A stretch of DNA of 64,000 nucleotides from Diogma glabrata (GCA_963693315.1 OY856188.1:103108462-103172461); one strand, 5' to 3'; counted from the first letter of the stretch, positions 47,581 to 60,027 are shown. Notes: generated by a model not told the origin, from the letters alone. Program-made: numbers and translations.

Positions 47581-48359
47581 CTCTCGTAAATCCATTTCTA
47601 TAGAGGGAGATGGTGGGAATAGAAAGGATGACTAGGATGGGTCATTCCAGATCCTAGGCTAGTAGGACCTTTCGATCTCTATTTCCACACAATAAATCAA
47701 GACACTTCCTTTAAACGTTTTTGAATAATATTATATTTCTTTTTAAATTCTTAGTTCCATATCGGAAAACTCCATTCAAGTTAACTCTTGATTAACAATA
47801 ATAACACTATCTCTTAATTCTAAAATTACCTCATACATATTCGATACTTACATCCGTGTTTTCTCATTTCATACATCATCATCCTAACATCACCATTCCA
47901 ACAGAAAACAAGAATTGTTTTCGTTCTTTGCAAAATTATTTCTTCCTCAAAGAAAAAATAAATATATCATTTATTTTCATTATTCGCGAAAACATTTCTT
48001 CATAAAAAAAAATAACAAATTTATTATTTGTTTTCTTTTGATGACATAAATTAATTGTTACAATTTTAAATTATACAACATATTGTTATATAATAAAATT
48101 GAAGAATTTACGATTAGCATAATTCTAATAAAAAAATAACAAAAATTATGTCATTAACGAAACAGTTTTATTTTGTTTTTTTTTTCGTAACAAATTAAAA
48201 TTGGTTCGAATGCATTTTCATTATTTGAATTAATTTTAGTTCATTTGGAAATATGAATGGTATGATGTATGACATGGATGTTTTTCGTTTTCTTTGTTTC
48301 AGGTTTGAGAATTAATACAAATACAAAGTCTTTATCTATCTTAGAATTATTATCTTAAT
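47581..48359. other. AT-rich interval
   Basis: No coding block recognised between the Gypsy gag and protease pieces. Confidence 0.4.
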
Positions 48360-49190
48360 CATTAAAATGATGCGTGATGCATTGGGAATTACAACGTTCT
48401 CGCTTCCCTAAGGGATCTCAAATTCATGCGGAATCTTACCCTGCCGCATCATCGACTTCTTCCTCTAATGAAGTTATGACACTTGCTGAAAAATTCAAAA
48501 AATAGAAAACAAACCGTGCAACTTCTCAACTCTATTCAGCATAAAAAATTCTACCAATCACATCATTATCGGATTAGATCCAAGGATCGAAACGATACCC
48601 GCAATCATAACTTTCAAAAATATAATCGTTCTCCATTGCGACCACGGTCCAGGTCGCAATGGATGTTTGATGATATTTACTACTCCCATCACTACTTTAA
48701 GGCAGGTGCAAAAAAATGCGATCCATAGTGCAAACTTTGTTTCAAGCATCATCTGCACTCATCTGTCTTCTCATCTTCAAAACAAGATTAAACTCTTTAC
48801 ATGCAGTCACTCCCAACTCAGTCTACTGGTCCTCGACACTTCTCCTCAAAAGAACTTCCTCGATAATACAGCTGCTGAAGTATCAGTTATCCCCGAAACT
48901 GTTGAGGAAAAAATCTTCCGGCAATCAGACTGCTTCCTTTACGCAGCTAACGCGACCAAAGTTAACACTTACGTTACACGGTTTCTTAACTTCAATATTG
49001 ATCTCAGACGATCGTTCTGTCCGACCGTTGTTATAGTCGATGTTACCATTCTCGGCGCTGATTTCCTAAATAAATATGGCCTAATAGTGGACATTAAAAA
49101 TCGACGTCTTGTCGATCCACTAACCTATTCACTTTGGCTAAACTCTCCACTTGCCAAGCGCCTGCTCTTACATTGTTAACAATTCAGTTA
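48360..49190 (+). pseudogene. Decayed Gypsy Gag end and protease
   Basis: Around 48690-48730 the frame gives FKAGAKKCDP, like the CWYHxxFGxxAxxC motif at the end of arthropod Gypsy Gag. At about 48830-48900 LLVLDTSPQKNFL...AEVSVIP matches the protease start, with the DTGA site mutated. ILGADFLNKYGLIVDI (about 49051) is the protease end. Confidence 0.7.
48633..48662. repeat. 11-base inverted repeat
   Basis: CCATTGCGACC and GGTCGCAATGG are separated by 8 bases, within the decayed Gypsy gag end. Confidence 0.75.
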
Positions 49191-49194
49191 ATAT

Positions 49195-49725
49195 CGAATT
49201 CCCGATATTTTCAAAAAATTTAAGGCCTTGCTTTAGACAAATTGATTATAGCAAAACTGGAATTTGATTTAATATTATCTCAAGGCATTTGCCGACCGTC
49301 TAACAGTCCTTGGTCCTCTCCTATCCATCTCATTACGGCGAGTGGAGATCTTGCGGTGACTACCTTTCTTTAAATATCAACAATTCCTTATAAATATCCA
49401 ATTCCACACATTCAGGATTTTTCGCATCAACTACATGCCTGCAAATTTTCTCAACAATTAATCTCGTTCGCGCGGCTTTCGGGTTGCGGAACCCTGCGCA
49501 ATCCTTTAACGGTTTATGCACTCGCTTTTTAGAGAACTATATTTCTGTATCATCTATACATACGATTCCTTATTGCTTCTGAAATCTATGAGGAACACCT
49601 CAAAAATCTTGGGACTGTTTTTGAGCATCTTTCTGACGCTGGTCTCTTTATCAACGTTGATAAATGCATCTTTGCTAAAGCCAACGTTGACTGCCTAGGA
49701 CATTTTCTAGGACGTTTTCTCGGAA
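49195..49725 (+). pseudogene. Decayed Gypsy reverse transcriptase
   Basis: Shifted frames contain ILSQGICRPSNSPWSSPIHL, YPIPHIQDF, CKFSQQLISF and a later VDKCIFAKANVDCLGHFL. These are RT motifs in order. The catalytic YxDD region is mutated. It is followed by an unrelated 1-kb interval. Confidence 0.7.
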
Positions 49726-49729
49726 TGAT

Positions 49730-50744
49730 AACCTTTGTTACGTAGTTTGGACTTTTAATAACGAATGTTAATATTAAACAAATTACACTTGGAAATCTCT
49801 TATTATGAATCACAGAATAATGTAAAGAAATTATTAATTAGCTAACAGAGAAAATAATTTAGCAGTATAAAAATAAATCACAAAAATTATATAAATCAAA
49901 ATACAAAAAAGCTTACATAAATTCATTTCTTAAATGTTGTCTTCTTCCCAAAGCCAGTCCTGTGGAACAAATGTTGATTGTGAAATATATCCCTCATAGT
50001 TTCATCGAATTTATTTACACGCCAATAATTATCTGTATTTCAAAGCTCAGCAATATCATAAACATTTTAAGCCGCTTACTGATTGACATCAAATTTATGA
50101 ATATTTGCATTTAACATGTAACGGCTTGGTATGAAGCGTCACCGTAACCGTTGAGTATAAAAAGTGTGTTGAACGGTTTCGTTATTACTTCACCTGAATA
50201 ACCATTTTTACGTTTTTGTATTTGAACTTGTGATTTTTCTAGATTCATTTTTTTCATTTTCATTTTGTTTACTAAATGATTTATCAACATTTTTTTCATT
50301 AAAACTCATCACATTAAAAATAAATAAAAAACTTCAATATCACAATCAAAACAAATAATTTAATTTTATAAAATAATTTACATTTTTTTATATCATTAAA
50401 TATACATAATGATCTTCTTATTTTAATTTTTAATTCAATACTAATCTTTGTTTTTAAAATTATATACTAAAAATCGATCCAAACAATTTGATCGCTTATA
50501 TACGCATATTATAGGTTTCCTTTTTCCCTCTCCATTATTGTAACAAGCATTTATGCAAAACATGTTTTGCAATGTATTATTAATTGAAATTGTGTGACGT
50601 AACTAAACCGTCGAAAAAACACAGTAGTACAAACAACTGTCTCTACGCTTATTACAATTGAAGAGAATAAATTAACAAATTATTAGCGAATTTCTTTGAA
50701 TATAAATACTATTGTTTTAGAGTAAAAATTGAAATAGTCCGTCT
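49730..50744. other. AT-rich insertion between Gypsy RT and RNase H
   Basis: No element ends or coding motifs recognised. It presumably entered the Gypsy relic. Confidence 0.4.
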
Positions 50745-51215
50745 TTACAACTTCTACCGCAGATTCATTCCCCACGCTGGTGGGGAATGAATAAAGCCAT
50801 TCTCAATACTTTTCCCAAGGGTTCCAAAAAGAATGACAAATGCATCGTTCAATGGTCTGAAGGACACCATTCAAACCTTCGACTTATGCAAGTGGCAATT
50901 CAGTGAAGCGACAACACTGGGCTTAGCCATTCCTTACACTCTGTCCAACTTGGCGTAAGATCGATCGCGAACTCTAAGCAGTTTACTCTGCTATTAAGCA
51001 CTTTCGGTATCTCCTTGAAGCTATAGAATCTTCAATCTTTTCACCGATCATAAGCCTCGTCATTTCAGACATTTAGATTTCATCAGTCAATTCACGACTG
51101 ATATACGCCACATCCCTGGAATCGATAATGTAGCTACTAACATACTTTATCGTGTTGAGAAAATATCAATTCCAAAGAATATTATGACCCTTTGACGAAA
51201 TTGCTGATGCTCTGT
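50745..51215 (+). pseudogene. Decayed Gypsy RNase H segment
   Basis: Begins FYRRFIPHAG. Later FTDHKPRHFRHLDFISQFTT, then DIRHIPGIDNVATNIL, match the Gypsy RNase H connection (TDHKPL...ISEFTTDIRHIPGxDNVVADALSR). Frameshifts between the blocks. Confidence 0.7.
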
Positions 51216-51219
51216 TCAC

Positions 51220-52110
51220 TGATCTCTAACTCAAGAAATTAGTGGACACTGACTAGTCTCACACTTCATTTCCGATAATTTTCTTATCTTATGGCAATTC
51301 TATTGCCAAAACTATTTAACGTGATACCTGTTCTGGTAATTTCCACAACATTTTGTTCCAAAGCAATTTCGTCAATCTGTTTTCAACAGTCTGAATTTTT
51401 ATTAGCAGCAGTAATTGGTTTAAGGGTTAAGCTATAACAACTAAGTAATAATTTATAATAGCTACTTTAATTTTGAATCAAAGTAGTAATTCATTTGTGA
51501 TCTTCATTTCGTTTCATATTGAGCCAAACACAAAATCAACAAAGAAAAATAACTTTTTGTACGAGTAAACCGTAAAATGCACTTTTGCAACCGTAAGATG
51601 CATACAAAAATTGTTCGAAAAGCAGCCCTTTTTTCCTATTGAAATAACAATGCCAAAATTGAAATAACAATGCCTAAAGTTATTATTTCGAAAAACTACT
51701 TGGATAAAATAATTTTCTAAAAAAATATTTTACTATTTTGTGTAAATATATGCATTTTATTTATGCAAATAGTACAGAATCTTACTCGTATCAAAAATCT
51801 TGTATGCAATTCACGCATAAAGTATCTTTTTTGCTTTCGAGTGATAGTTTCTCTCGGCTAACGCCTCGAGCAACAATTTCACTCCCCAGCGGAAAAGACA
51901 TACTTTATGCCCTTAATACATAAATAGCTATTGTTTATCGCTAAATTTGATTGGGTTGACTAATAATATAATTATAAGTAATATGTATACTGTAAAAATA
52001 ATAGGTAATTAATAAACTGTTGTTAATAATAACGAAAAAATATTAAATAATTTAGTTTTACACTTCACACTATTCGCAGTTGAAATTGCAAAGCAACAAT
52101 ATTCAAAAAA
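51220..52110. other. AT-rich interval
   Basis: Nothing recognised. Confidence 0.4.
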
Positions 52111-52116
52111 AAAATA

Positions 52117-52730
52117 TGTCATCATCATCAACAGCAGTTTGGCAATATTTTACAAAAATTTCATCTACGAACAATTCCAACAATAGAGCTAAATGTAAGA
52201 AAAGTGGATCAGATGCGTGAACAAATCTAAGGGTTCTACGTCTGCAATGATCAACCACACGCGAAATGTTCATAAAATTTCTTGTAAAAGACCACACAAT
52301 TCTGACACAAATGTTGCTTCAACATATCTAATTAGAAACTCACAAAAAATATTAGTTTATTTTATGAACAAAGCTTCTCTAGATTGTTAGAGAATTGGCC
52401 ACAAAAGACGGTTTTTCTATTAGAGATATTACAAGGTCAAATTTTATAAGACAGACAATTTTTGATAAAGGCGTAATCCTCCCACCGAATCTGAACACGT
52501 TTTTTCGGTTTCAGATAATTTTAGTCGTAAATTAAGCTCTTAGCGATCATTCACTTAAAACTAATCTTATTTGATACAAGAAGAAATATATTAATTCAAG
52601 TAAATATCTTTGCATTGAATTGAGCACATTATAATAAAAACCGAAAACCGAACCGTAACCGCAGGTTTCTACAAATTAAAAACCTGAAACCGCGGTTTAT
52701 AAAAATCCGTTTTTTTTGCAAACTCTATGC
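52117..52730 (+). pseudogene. Internally deleted hAT transposase relic
   Basis: Starts MSSSSTAVWQYFTKI and then a BED-type zinc-finger region (AKCKK...MINHTRNVHK in shifted frames). After a large deletion comes PTESEHVFSVSDNFSRKLSS, the C-terminal hAT dimerisation motif. Possible right end near GTTTTTTTTGCAAACTCTATG (about 52708-52728). Not functional. Confidence 0.65.
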
Positions 52731-53220
52731 TATAGCACAATATTTCTCTTTATCATCTCATCTTCGATGATACTAGGGTGGAAGTGTTTGTGGCGTTAAC
52801 TCTAGTTCTCGTTCTAGACAGACGCAAACATTACCCCGTTTATCTCTGACCGCGATCTCAATTCTATTTATTGTTATCGCGATCTGAAAAATTAAATGAC
52901 AGTCACAAACACAGAATTTTTCCTATAGAATTTTACCTAGCTTCACTCAATGAAATATCTTTTATAATTGTTGCATGCTAGCAAACTGCATTTCACATTT
53001 GATATTTTAATAATGCAAAACAATTATTTAGGAAATGAATTATAATAAAATAGAATAATAAGGAATTAATGAAATTTTACAAGAAATAAAACAATAATAA
53101 ATCATGATTTGAAAATAATTAATATATTTTTGTCGCAACCGTTTTTTATTTGTCAAAACCCTTTCGCTAAATTTCACGATTGTCGAGTTTGCAAAACAAG
53201 ATTACGATAAAATACATAGT

Positions 53221-53445
53221 TTAGGCCCGCTATACACTTGAGCTAAACTATGTGAACTATGTTTTTTGAATACAACGTAATTATACAAAAAAACATTACG
53301 GAAACAAAACATTTAAAAAAAGAAAATAAAAAAGGAAACATTACATTCATTACATTTTGTTTAAAAAATATTATTCGCGTTAAAACATTATTTTTTTAAA
53401 AACATAGTTCGCATAGTTTAGCTCAAGTGTATCGCTCGGGCCTAA
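53221..53445. mobile_element. 225-base MITE with long terminal inverted repeats
   Basis: The ends TTAGGCCCG/CGGGCCTAA continue through ACACTTGAGCTAAACTATG and its complement, giving arms of about 45 bases with small differences. Noncoding. Confidence 0.85.
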
Positions 53446-53804
53446 ATGTCGTTTTCTTTTTGACAAAAAAAGTGATCTAAGAGCAAAGAAAGCAGCTCAC
53501 TTTTTTTGCATTTCGTATTCTTTTTGTACAACAAGATTGCTCATTTTTTGATCTGAAAATATTTTTGACTCTAGATTTTTGGGTAGATCAAGTTGTAAAT
53601 ACAATAAAGTTACACAAATATATTTACACATCTGTCAAATTAGTAAACAAACAAGACGTCATTTACTTATTGTTATTTTTTTAAAGTGTTGTTTAATAAA
53701 TGTTTATAAATGTAAGTATAAATTTTTTGTTTAAATCGTGTTTTAAATTAAAAATTAATAAAAAATTATTTAATTAAAAACTATTAATTACAAAAACATT
53801 AAAT

Positions 53805-53880
53805 GACAGTTCGCAAACAAAACTAGACAATTACAAAACATTAAACAACTAAACTCTAGTTTGCGGTGTCTGTCATTGAC
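53805..53880. repeat. Short inverted repeat around TTTGCGAACT
   Basis: AATGACAGTTCGCAAAC and GTTTGCGGTGTCTGTCATT-like arms about 75 bases apart. A small MITE relic is likely. Confidence 0.45.
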
Positions 53881-53928
53881 CTTTTTACTTAAACGTCAAA
53901 ACGAAATGTCAAAAATATTTAGAAATAT

Positions 53929-54733
53929 CCGGGTGGCAAAGTGCCCGTAGTGATGTTTAGTTAGTACAAAATCTTCAGTTTTGTATATGAAAAGAGTCAA
54001 AAAACAATTTAAACTAGTTAAAGAATAAACTAAACTACAAGTAAATAATAATATTAATACACGGGAAATGTTTAAATTGGTTAAATATATTCAATAAATT
54101 ATGTTAAAGTCAATATTTTTTGTTTATAGTACATCTTTTTTCCCGAAAAAAAACTTGACATATGTGATCAGCTGATTTGTATTTAGAAAACCTTAAATAA
54201 TTGTTATTTCTTGCAAACCAATACCGTTTTGCGTTGTCTTTAAGTTGTTTTTAATATATTTGCATTATTATTGGTTTTGAAGTAAATTTTAATACATAAT
54301 AACGATTTAATACATTATAACGACGTAACGACAGATTACATACAGAAATATGACGACGTAACGACAGACTACATACAGTAATATAACATTGATTTTAACA
54401 GAAATTTGTTGAATATATTTCACAAATTTAAACACACCACTTGTATTAGTATTGTTATTAATTTGTAGTTTAGTTTATTATTTAACTATTTTAAATCATG
54501 TTTGAGCATTTTTCATAAATAAAACTGAAGATTTTCCAGTAACTAAACAACACTGTGGGCAACCAAAAACATCGATTTAACATAAATTTATGAAATATTT
54601 TTAACCAGTTTATACTTACTACTTGTTTAAATGTAATTAACAATTCCTAGATAAATTTTTAGTTTATTTTTTAACACTTTTCATATAAAAACTGACGATT
54701 TTGTATTAACAAAAATTCACTTTTGGCACCCGG
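53929..54733. mobile_element. Foldback-type element
   Basis: The ends are CCGGGTGGCAAAGTG and, on the other strand, CCGGGTGCCAAAAGTG. Inside, the left arm (ACAAAATCTTCAGTTTTGTA) finds two inverted partners, at about 54410-54570 and 54593-54733. It also holds a 35-base direct duplication at about 54319-54383. Confidence 0.65.
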
Positions 54734-54986
54734 CTTTGAAATCAACTATTTTATTTGTCAAAATATTTTAAGGAAAATACTCAATAGGTATAGACGCAGC
54801 ATTAAATAGTTTACATATGATTTTAGTTGCAGCATGCAACATCTGATGCGGCGCTCTGTATAACACACGTACAAATATTTGACGAAGATAAGAAGTACGG
54901 TGTAATCGTACTATTAAGTTAGTTTTTGACAGATAAACTTGTTTGCGGTTTCATTTTTGTGTTATTTTTAAAGATTTGTGTTACAT

Positions 54987-55088
54987 ATTTTTAAAGTAAT
55001 GCTGTGAGTGTGAAGTTGAGCGGTAATATAATCTAAAATTTTTAAAGTAATGCTGTGAGTGTGAAGTTGAGCGGTAATATAATCTAAA
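54987..55088 (+). repeat. 51-base tandem duplication abutting an ATG
   Basis: The two units, 54987-55037 and 55038-55088, are identical by eye (GCTGTGAGTGTGAAGTTGAG inside each). The second ends directly before the ATG at 55089. Confidence 0.85.
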
Positions 55089-55150
55089 ATGAATAAGATG
55101 AAAAAGTTAAAGCAGAAATTAATTTGAAACCTGTTGATTCTAATCGAGAG
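55089..55150 (+). pseudogene. Second zinc-finger locus: probable first exon with one-base loss
   Basis: ATG at 55089, donor GTAAGA at 55151. From the ATG the frame stops quickly. The frame that reaches the donor in phase 0 reads VKAEINLKPVDSNRE, with a SUMO-like VKAE. A one-base loss near 55096 would explain both. No recognisable promoter. Confidence 0.45.
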
Positions 55151-55349
55151 GTAAGAAATATGTTTATATGACCAAATATCACAAACCAATAAATCTATAA
55201 TTTACACCAATTAAAACAAATCCGTGTTGTCTATCGTCGGTCTAATTAGTATTCTGTTAATATTGATGTACCATAGCTCTTTGAATCTTGATGACTCAGT
55301 TTTGGAAGTGAGTAGTTGATTTAACAGAAGTAACGTTAACAGAAGTAAC

Positions 55350-55582
55350 ATATTGCCAGTCCGTGAACATAATGAAATGCTAACCAAACAATATCTATTG
55401 GCCTGTCACAAAGAGCAACATCCTTGCAATGACACCTTAACTACAATAGAACCACCCAGAGCAAGATGCTTTCTGCAAGATGTCAGAGATTGCCAGGTTA
55501 CTGGTAACATCGACGAATCTACATATAGAACTGGCTTAAAAACACTCCACACCAAAACGGTTGAAAATACAATAAAGAACTA
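55350..55582 (+). mobile_element. Non-LTR RT C-terminal fragment
   Basis: LPVREHNEMLTKQYLLACHK, then HPCNDT and PPRARCFLQDV and a stop. It matches the C-terminal region after the RT of Jockey-group LINEs (LPVxxHxxML.KQFL...HP...PPR). 5'-truncated, no clear A tail. Confidence 0.6.
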
Positions 55583-56054
55583 AGCTTGTATGTTTCGCGC
55601 TATATGATTTACTTCGTATCCTCAATTATATAACTTGAATTTTCTCGTTATATTATAGTTTGTTAAGAATCCTCCAATAAATAGCTTGTTTTTCTCGCTA
55701 TATATAGCTACTGTGTATCCTTATATTTAATCCTTTGTATTTATCCTTGTATATTATATTTATCCTTTGTATTTCGACAAATATAATTGATCCAAAAGAG
55801 AATATAATAGTTTTTTCAAAGCAAATTCTGTTTCAAATTCCAAAAGTAATAATCTTTAAAACTCTACCATCAATCAATTCTCAAAATAAATTATGTATAA
55901 TAATTCTTCCATTCAAATAATAAATATTTAATTATTATACGTGAACATCACCAAAATTATATCGATAATCTGCATCCTTGCAGTTGCAGTGAACTTATTG
56001 CATAGAAGAAAATCTTTTTTAAATTGATATTTTTTATTCACTTTCAAAATTATA

Positions 56055-56293
<239 letters not shown>

Positions 56294-56463
56294 GCGTTCC
56301 AAAGTTGAATTAGTAACAGAATTATAATGGATTTGCTTAGATAGTAAAATAAAAGTTGAATGAATTTCTCGTAGTCTATGAGTAAATCTTTAAATTGTTG
56401 TCATTAATTATAACTGTTAGTTCAAACTAATTGCTTTTTTTATGTTAATTACTTTTACTACAG

Positions 56464-56640
56464 GACAAAAAATTGATTCCATCTACAGAAAGAAAATTTA
56501 AGTGTAAGATTTGTGCTAAGAATTTTTCGAAATTAAGTAATGTAAAACGGCATGAAAAAACACACGATCCATATACATGTTTGGAGTGTCGGCAAAACTA
56601 TCCAACCAAAGAAGATTTAGACATTCATTACAAAATTCAT
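56464..56640 (+). CDS. Second zinc-finger locus: exon with two fingers
   Basis: The exon is 59 codons in phase 0, between CTACAG and GTACGT. The fingers are CKIC-x12-H-x3-H and CLEC-x12-H-x3-H, linked by DPYT. Intact. It is followed at 73 bases by a mini-exon, the same cassette layout as the main gene. The locus is a relative of the main gene. Confidence 0.85.
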
Positions 56641-56713
56641 GTACGTAAAAAATGTCTAGAAAGTCATGTTGTGGTCTTGCAATATTTGTTTTTCACAACA
56701 TTCTTTTTTTTAG

Positions 56714-56765
56714 GAGATGGGAGCCGAAGGAATTAAATCTAGCAATCAGCTTTTCTAATAAAACT
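56714..56765 (+). pseudogene. Second locus: linker mini-exon with one-base insertion
   Basis: It is 52 bases between TTTTTAG and GTAAGT, one more than 17 codons. The frame runs into TAATAA. The extra base is probably in CTTTTC. Without it the exon would end SNKT, like SNKI at 34457. Confidence 0.7.
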
Positions 56766-57156
56766 GTAAGTAAAAATTAACTATTAATCAACTTCAAATC
56801 AAAAGTTTTTCTTCAATATTTCTTGAATAAAATCTACATAGTGTCAATAGTTTGACTTTCCAATTAATCAGCAAAAATGCTTTAAATTGTAAAAACACTT
56901 TATGGTACCGAAATATTATTTGATTATATAAGTCTTCAAGTTATCTATCTATGCAAGGAACAAATTGAAAATTTAGTTACAAAATGGAGCATTCAGTGGC
57001 ACAACTTTTTTATTTCTTCGGTAGTTTGGACTGCTTCATTTATCCCTATTTTTAGGTAAACAATAATCGAAAAACCAACACAATTATTCTCAATCGTTAA
57101 AAATTTAAGAAGCTTAGTTTCTTAAAACATGCAAATTTTATTTGTTTTTTTATCAG

Positions 57157-57324
57157 TTTTTGCCAAATCTGTAATAAAAAAATATTTAAACAGAAAATCA
57201 TTGAACAAACATGTACAATTAAGCCATAAACCAAGAATTTACTAAAGTGCTCCGAGTGCGGTAAAGATTCAGATATGAACAAAATTTGTCAAACCATTTA
57301 AAAGTTCATGGAATAATATTGGAG
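57157..57324 (+). pseudogene. Second locus: decayed two-finger exon
   Basis: Between TATCAG and GTAAGA, broken frames show CQIC...HVQLSH and CSECGK...HLKVHG. At least two one-base changes and a stop separate them. Confidence 0.7.
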
Positions 57325-57493
57325 GTAAGATTTCATGAAACGTCGGTTGTTTATGACAAGTGAATTTTTAAAATAATATCAGAACTCGCAAATGCCGCAA
57401 AAACACATTGAAATATCTTTAATTGTTTTAATATGAAAAGCAAGAATTACAAATCTTTCGCTTCAATCTTCTGTTTTATTAGTTTTATTATAG

Positions 57494-57706
57494 GAAAGAA
57501 ATTTTACTTCTTTACAGAAAAGAACAAACGCTTGTGAAAAATGCGGTAAAGTATTTCGGCTTCCTCGGCAGTTAAGAGATCATATGCTAACACATGGCGA
57601 GAAAAAATTTAAATGTGCGGATTGCAATACACAATTTCGCCGCAAAGCCGTTTTTATGCACCATTTAAAGCTCCATCAATCCATTGATCACATTGAAGTT
57701 GAAAAG
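57494..57706 (+). CDS. Second zinc-finger locus: exon with two fingers
   Basis: The exon is 71 codons in phase 0, between TTATAG and GTAAGT. The fingers are CEKC-x12-H-x3-H and CADC-x12-H-x3-H, linked by GEKKFK. Intact. It could be spliced directly to 56640 in frame, with the broken exons skipped. Confidence 0.85.
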
Positions 57707-57754
57707 GTAAGTAATATAAAATCTTTTATTATATTTTATTGGGTATTCAATATT

Positions 57755-57905
57755 CATATTCATATATATCGACATATCGAGATATCGATGTATCGATATA
57801 TCGATAATATCGATGTATCGATATATCGATAATATCGATATATCGATTATTTATCGATATATCGGTTTTATCGATATTTTTTTGATATCGATATTTTCGA
57901 TAAGT
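57755..57905. repeat. TATCGATA-rich tract
   Basis: ATCGAT occurs about a dozen times in 150 bases as variants of TATCGATATATCGATAAT. Each is self-complementary. TATCGATA is the DREF/BEAF-32 core in flies. It may also be the edge of an unassigned element. Confidence 0.85.
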
Positions 57906-58231
57906 TTTTAAATACGCCCGGCCCTATCGCCCACTTAGTGCTAGCGTACATTGTTTTTAATAATCACAAACTGGGGGTCGGACCGTTGAACAAGCCCAAG
58001 ACAACCAATCCCAAAGGAGCGGCTACAACAATATATCAGAAACTTCAATGAAGTGTCTGATTTCAAAGTTTCATCAAGGCCATTATTCTCCGTCTTAACT
58101 GGACCAAAAATGTAGCAATTCTAGTTTTTATACTTGTACTTGATCCCAACTATTTAAATTATTCAATCGCCAAATCGTTCATCGCCGCTCATTAATTCTT
58201 TTTTTTTCTGCCTCTCTTGAAACATTCATAT

Positions 58232-58903
58232 TGTTACGAGTACAGAAAAATCTAGACGATTACAGAAAAATCTAGACGATTACGGTCACTTCCAGGAAAA
58301 TAAATCAACAAAACACAACAAATAAATGAATGAAATGAATAATGTTGTTGTTGTCCTGTTCTTAGAATTAGGGTCATTGTCAATATAAAATAAATGATTT
58401 TATGAATCAAATCAACGTAACGTAAGATAACCGAATATTCTACTATTTTCTCAAGGTTTCGAAAGAGTGACCTAGAATTTTCTAGAAATTAGGCAAAACA
58501 GTATATAAGAAATTGTCTGTTGTAGATTAAGAATTAGTGTTATTTTAAACCTGCGATAGTGAAGTTGAAATTATAAAAGTGATATTTAAATTAGTTTTTG
58601 TAAATAAAGTTTAAAGTGTTATTAAGTAGAAATAATTTGTGTATTATTTTAAACGTTGTATTACTGGAAATTTCTACAATCAACCGTTGGAGTTTCTGAA
58701 GCCGTTGAAAGAATATTCTAGTTAGGAATGTTGTTCACTGTATTGTTTTCCTATTGTTGTGGAAACAATTAAGGAGTTGAATACTTAATAAAACCTGGTG
58801 TTTGTGCTAACTAATCAGTGATCGAAATCTGAAGAGATTTGGGAATTGCGTTTATCGAATTGAGAGTAAGGCCAATTCGAAGTAAGGTTGGAAAAATGTA
58901 ACA
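58232..58903 (+). mobile_element. Solo LTR of the Gag-only family
   Basis: It is 672 bases, TGTTACG...TGTAACA, flanked by ATAT (58228-58231, 58904-58907). The body matches 20517-21193 in reverse complement, with scattered differences. A 20-base unit (TACAGAAAAATCTAGACGAT) is duplicated in tandem at 58241-58280. It presumably formed by recombination between the two LTRs of a former copy. Confidence 0.85.
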
Positions 58904-58949
58904 ATATGTTTGGTTTTTTCACAATTGATTTGTAAACCAATTTGTCTAG

Positions 58950-59530
58950 CACCGCTCTCATGTAAATTGAAAGTCTCCTAAATTGAAAGCTTCACTTTGG
59001 CTGAAGATGACAACTTTATGTGCGTACGCGATCATCTGTACTGAGTTTACTCAGTACAGATGATCGAAATTATTTAATAATGCTAACTCAGCAATTCTCC
59101 CGCCCTTGTCATTCGAATTCAAATGCAGGCTCCACTAACTTGTCCATCAAAGTCAACAAGAACCGTAATTAAGTTGCATGTTGGTGTAGATTGTGAAATT
59201 TTAAAACCTTTTCTAGCGCTATGTGGAAGTGTCCTTTCCGTCGATGGTTTTAAATTTAATGTGTGCAAGCACAGCAATTTAATCGGGATGAATTAGCTTC
59301 TTGTTTGCGTGAACTCATAAGAAAACCATTTCCGAATTCTCTTGGAGGAGGATGACCACTACATTATAGAGAGTGACTATTCAAAACTTGTTTGTCGATT
59401 ATTGGTTGTCTAATTTCTTGCAGAGCAATGATTTCTATCTATTCTATACCTCTCCGCCTATGTTTATGTACCCTTGAGAGCATCAAGAGCGCTCAGGTTA
59501 TTCATATTCCACGTTCCGGGTAAAGTTTTG
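58950..59530 (-). mobile_element. Decayed RTE/R1-like LINE endonuclease region
   Basis: The minus strand reads LPGTWNMNNLSALDALKG at about 59515-59460, resembling the TWNVRTL start of RTE-type endonucleases, then IIALQEI-like residues. Further motifs are weak. Confidence 0.4.
59029..59066. repeat. Perfect 17-base inverted repeat
   Basis: CGATCATCTGTACTGAG and its exact complement surround TTTA. A clean 4-base-loop hairpin. Confidence 0.9.
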
Positions 59531-59828
59531 TTTTGGTGTCTGGGTGTTATTGTTTTTTTCGGTGTGTGTTAACCCCAAGTCCAACCCATTCGAAATTGCC
59601 CTATATATTTCGCCTGAAAAAATTTCATTTACCAGATGTCACCAGATTCAGTAATAGGCTGTTGAACGAACATTGAACTGAACTCAAACTGTCCAAGCTA
59701 TAGATAAACACTTACCATTCTGATGCCAACCTGACTCCTGTATTTATAGAAACATTGATTTTAGTTAAAAAAATTCAAAAAAATAACTTAATTTTAAATT
59801 AAATCTCTAATGACATTTTTGGTTACAG

Positions 59829-60027
59829 GAAATTGAAGCAAAAAAAAAATTTGTCTGTGAGTTTTGTGGTAAAAGATTCTTTAAGACTTGGGGAGAAAGC
59901 ATATGAATGTCCCCTTTGCAATACAAAATTTAGTCAGAAAGGCGGTTTGGCTAAGCATTTGAAACTTATGCATAAAGAAGAGAGCAATACAGATGCAAAT
60001 AAACCCACGATTGATAAAACTGAAGAG
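59829..60027 (+). pseudogene. Second locus: finger exon with internal deletion
   Basis: Between GTTACAG and GTAAGT. It opens FVCEFCGKRFFK, then loses the rest of the first finger and shifts frame. The second frame reads GEKAYECPLC-x12-H-x4-H and ends KTEE. At 199 bases it is not a multiple of three. Confidence 0.75.
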
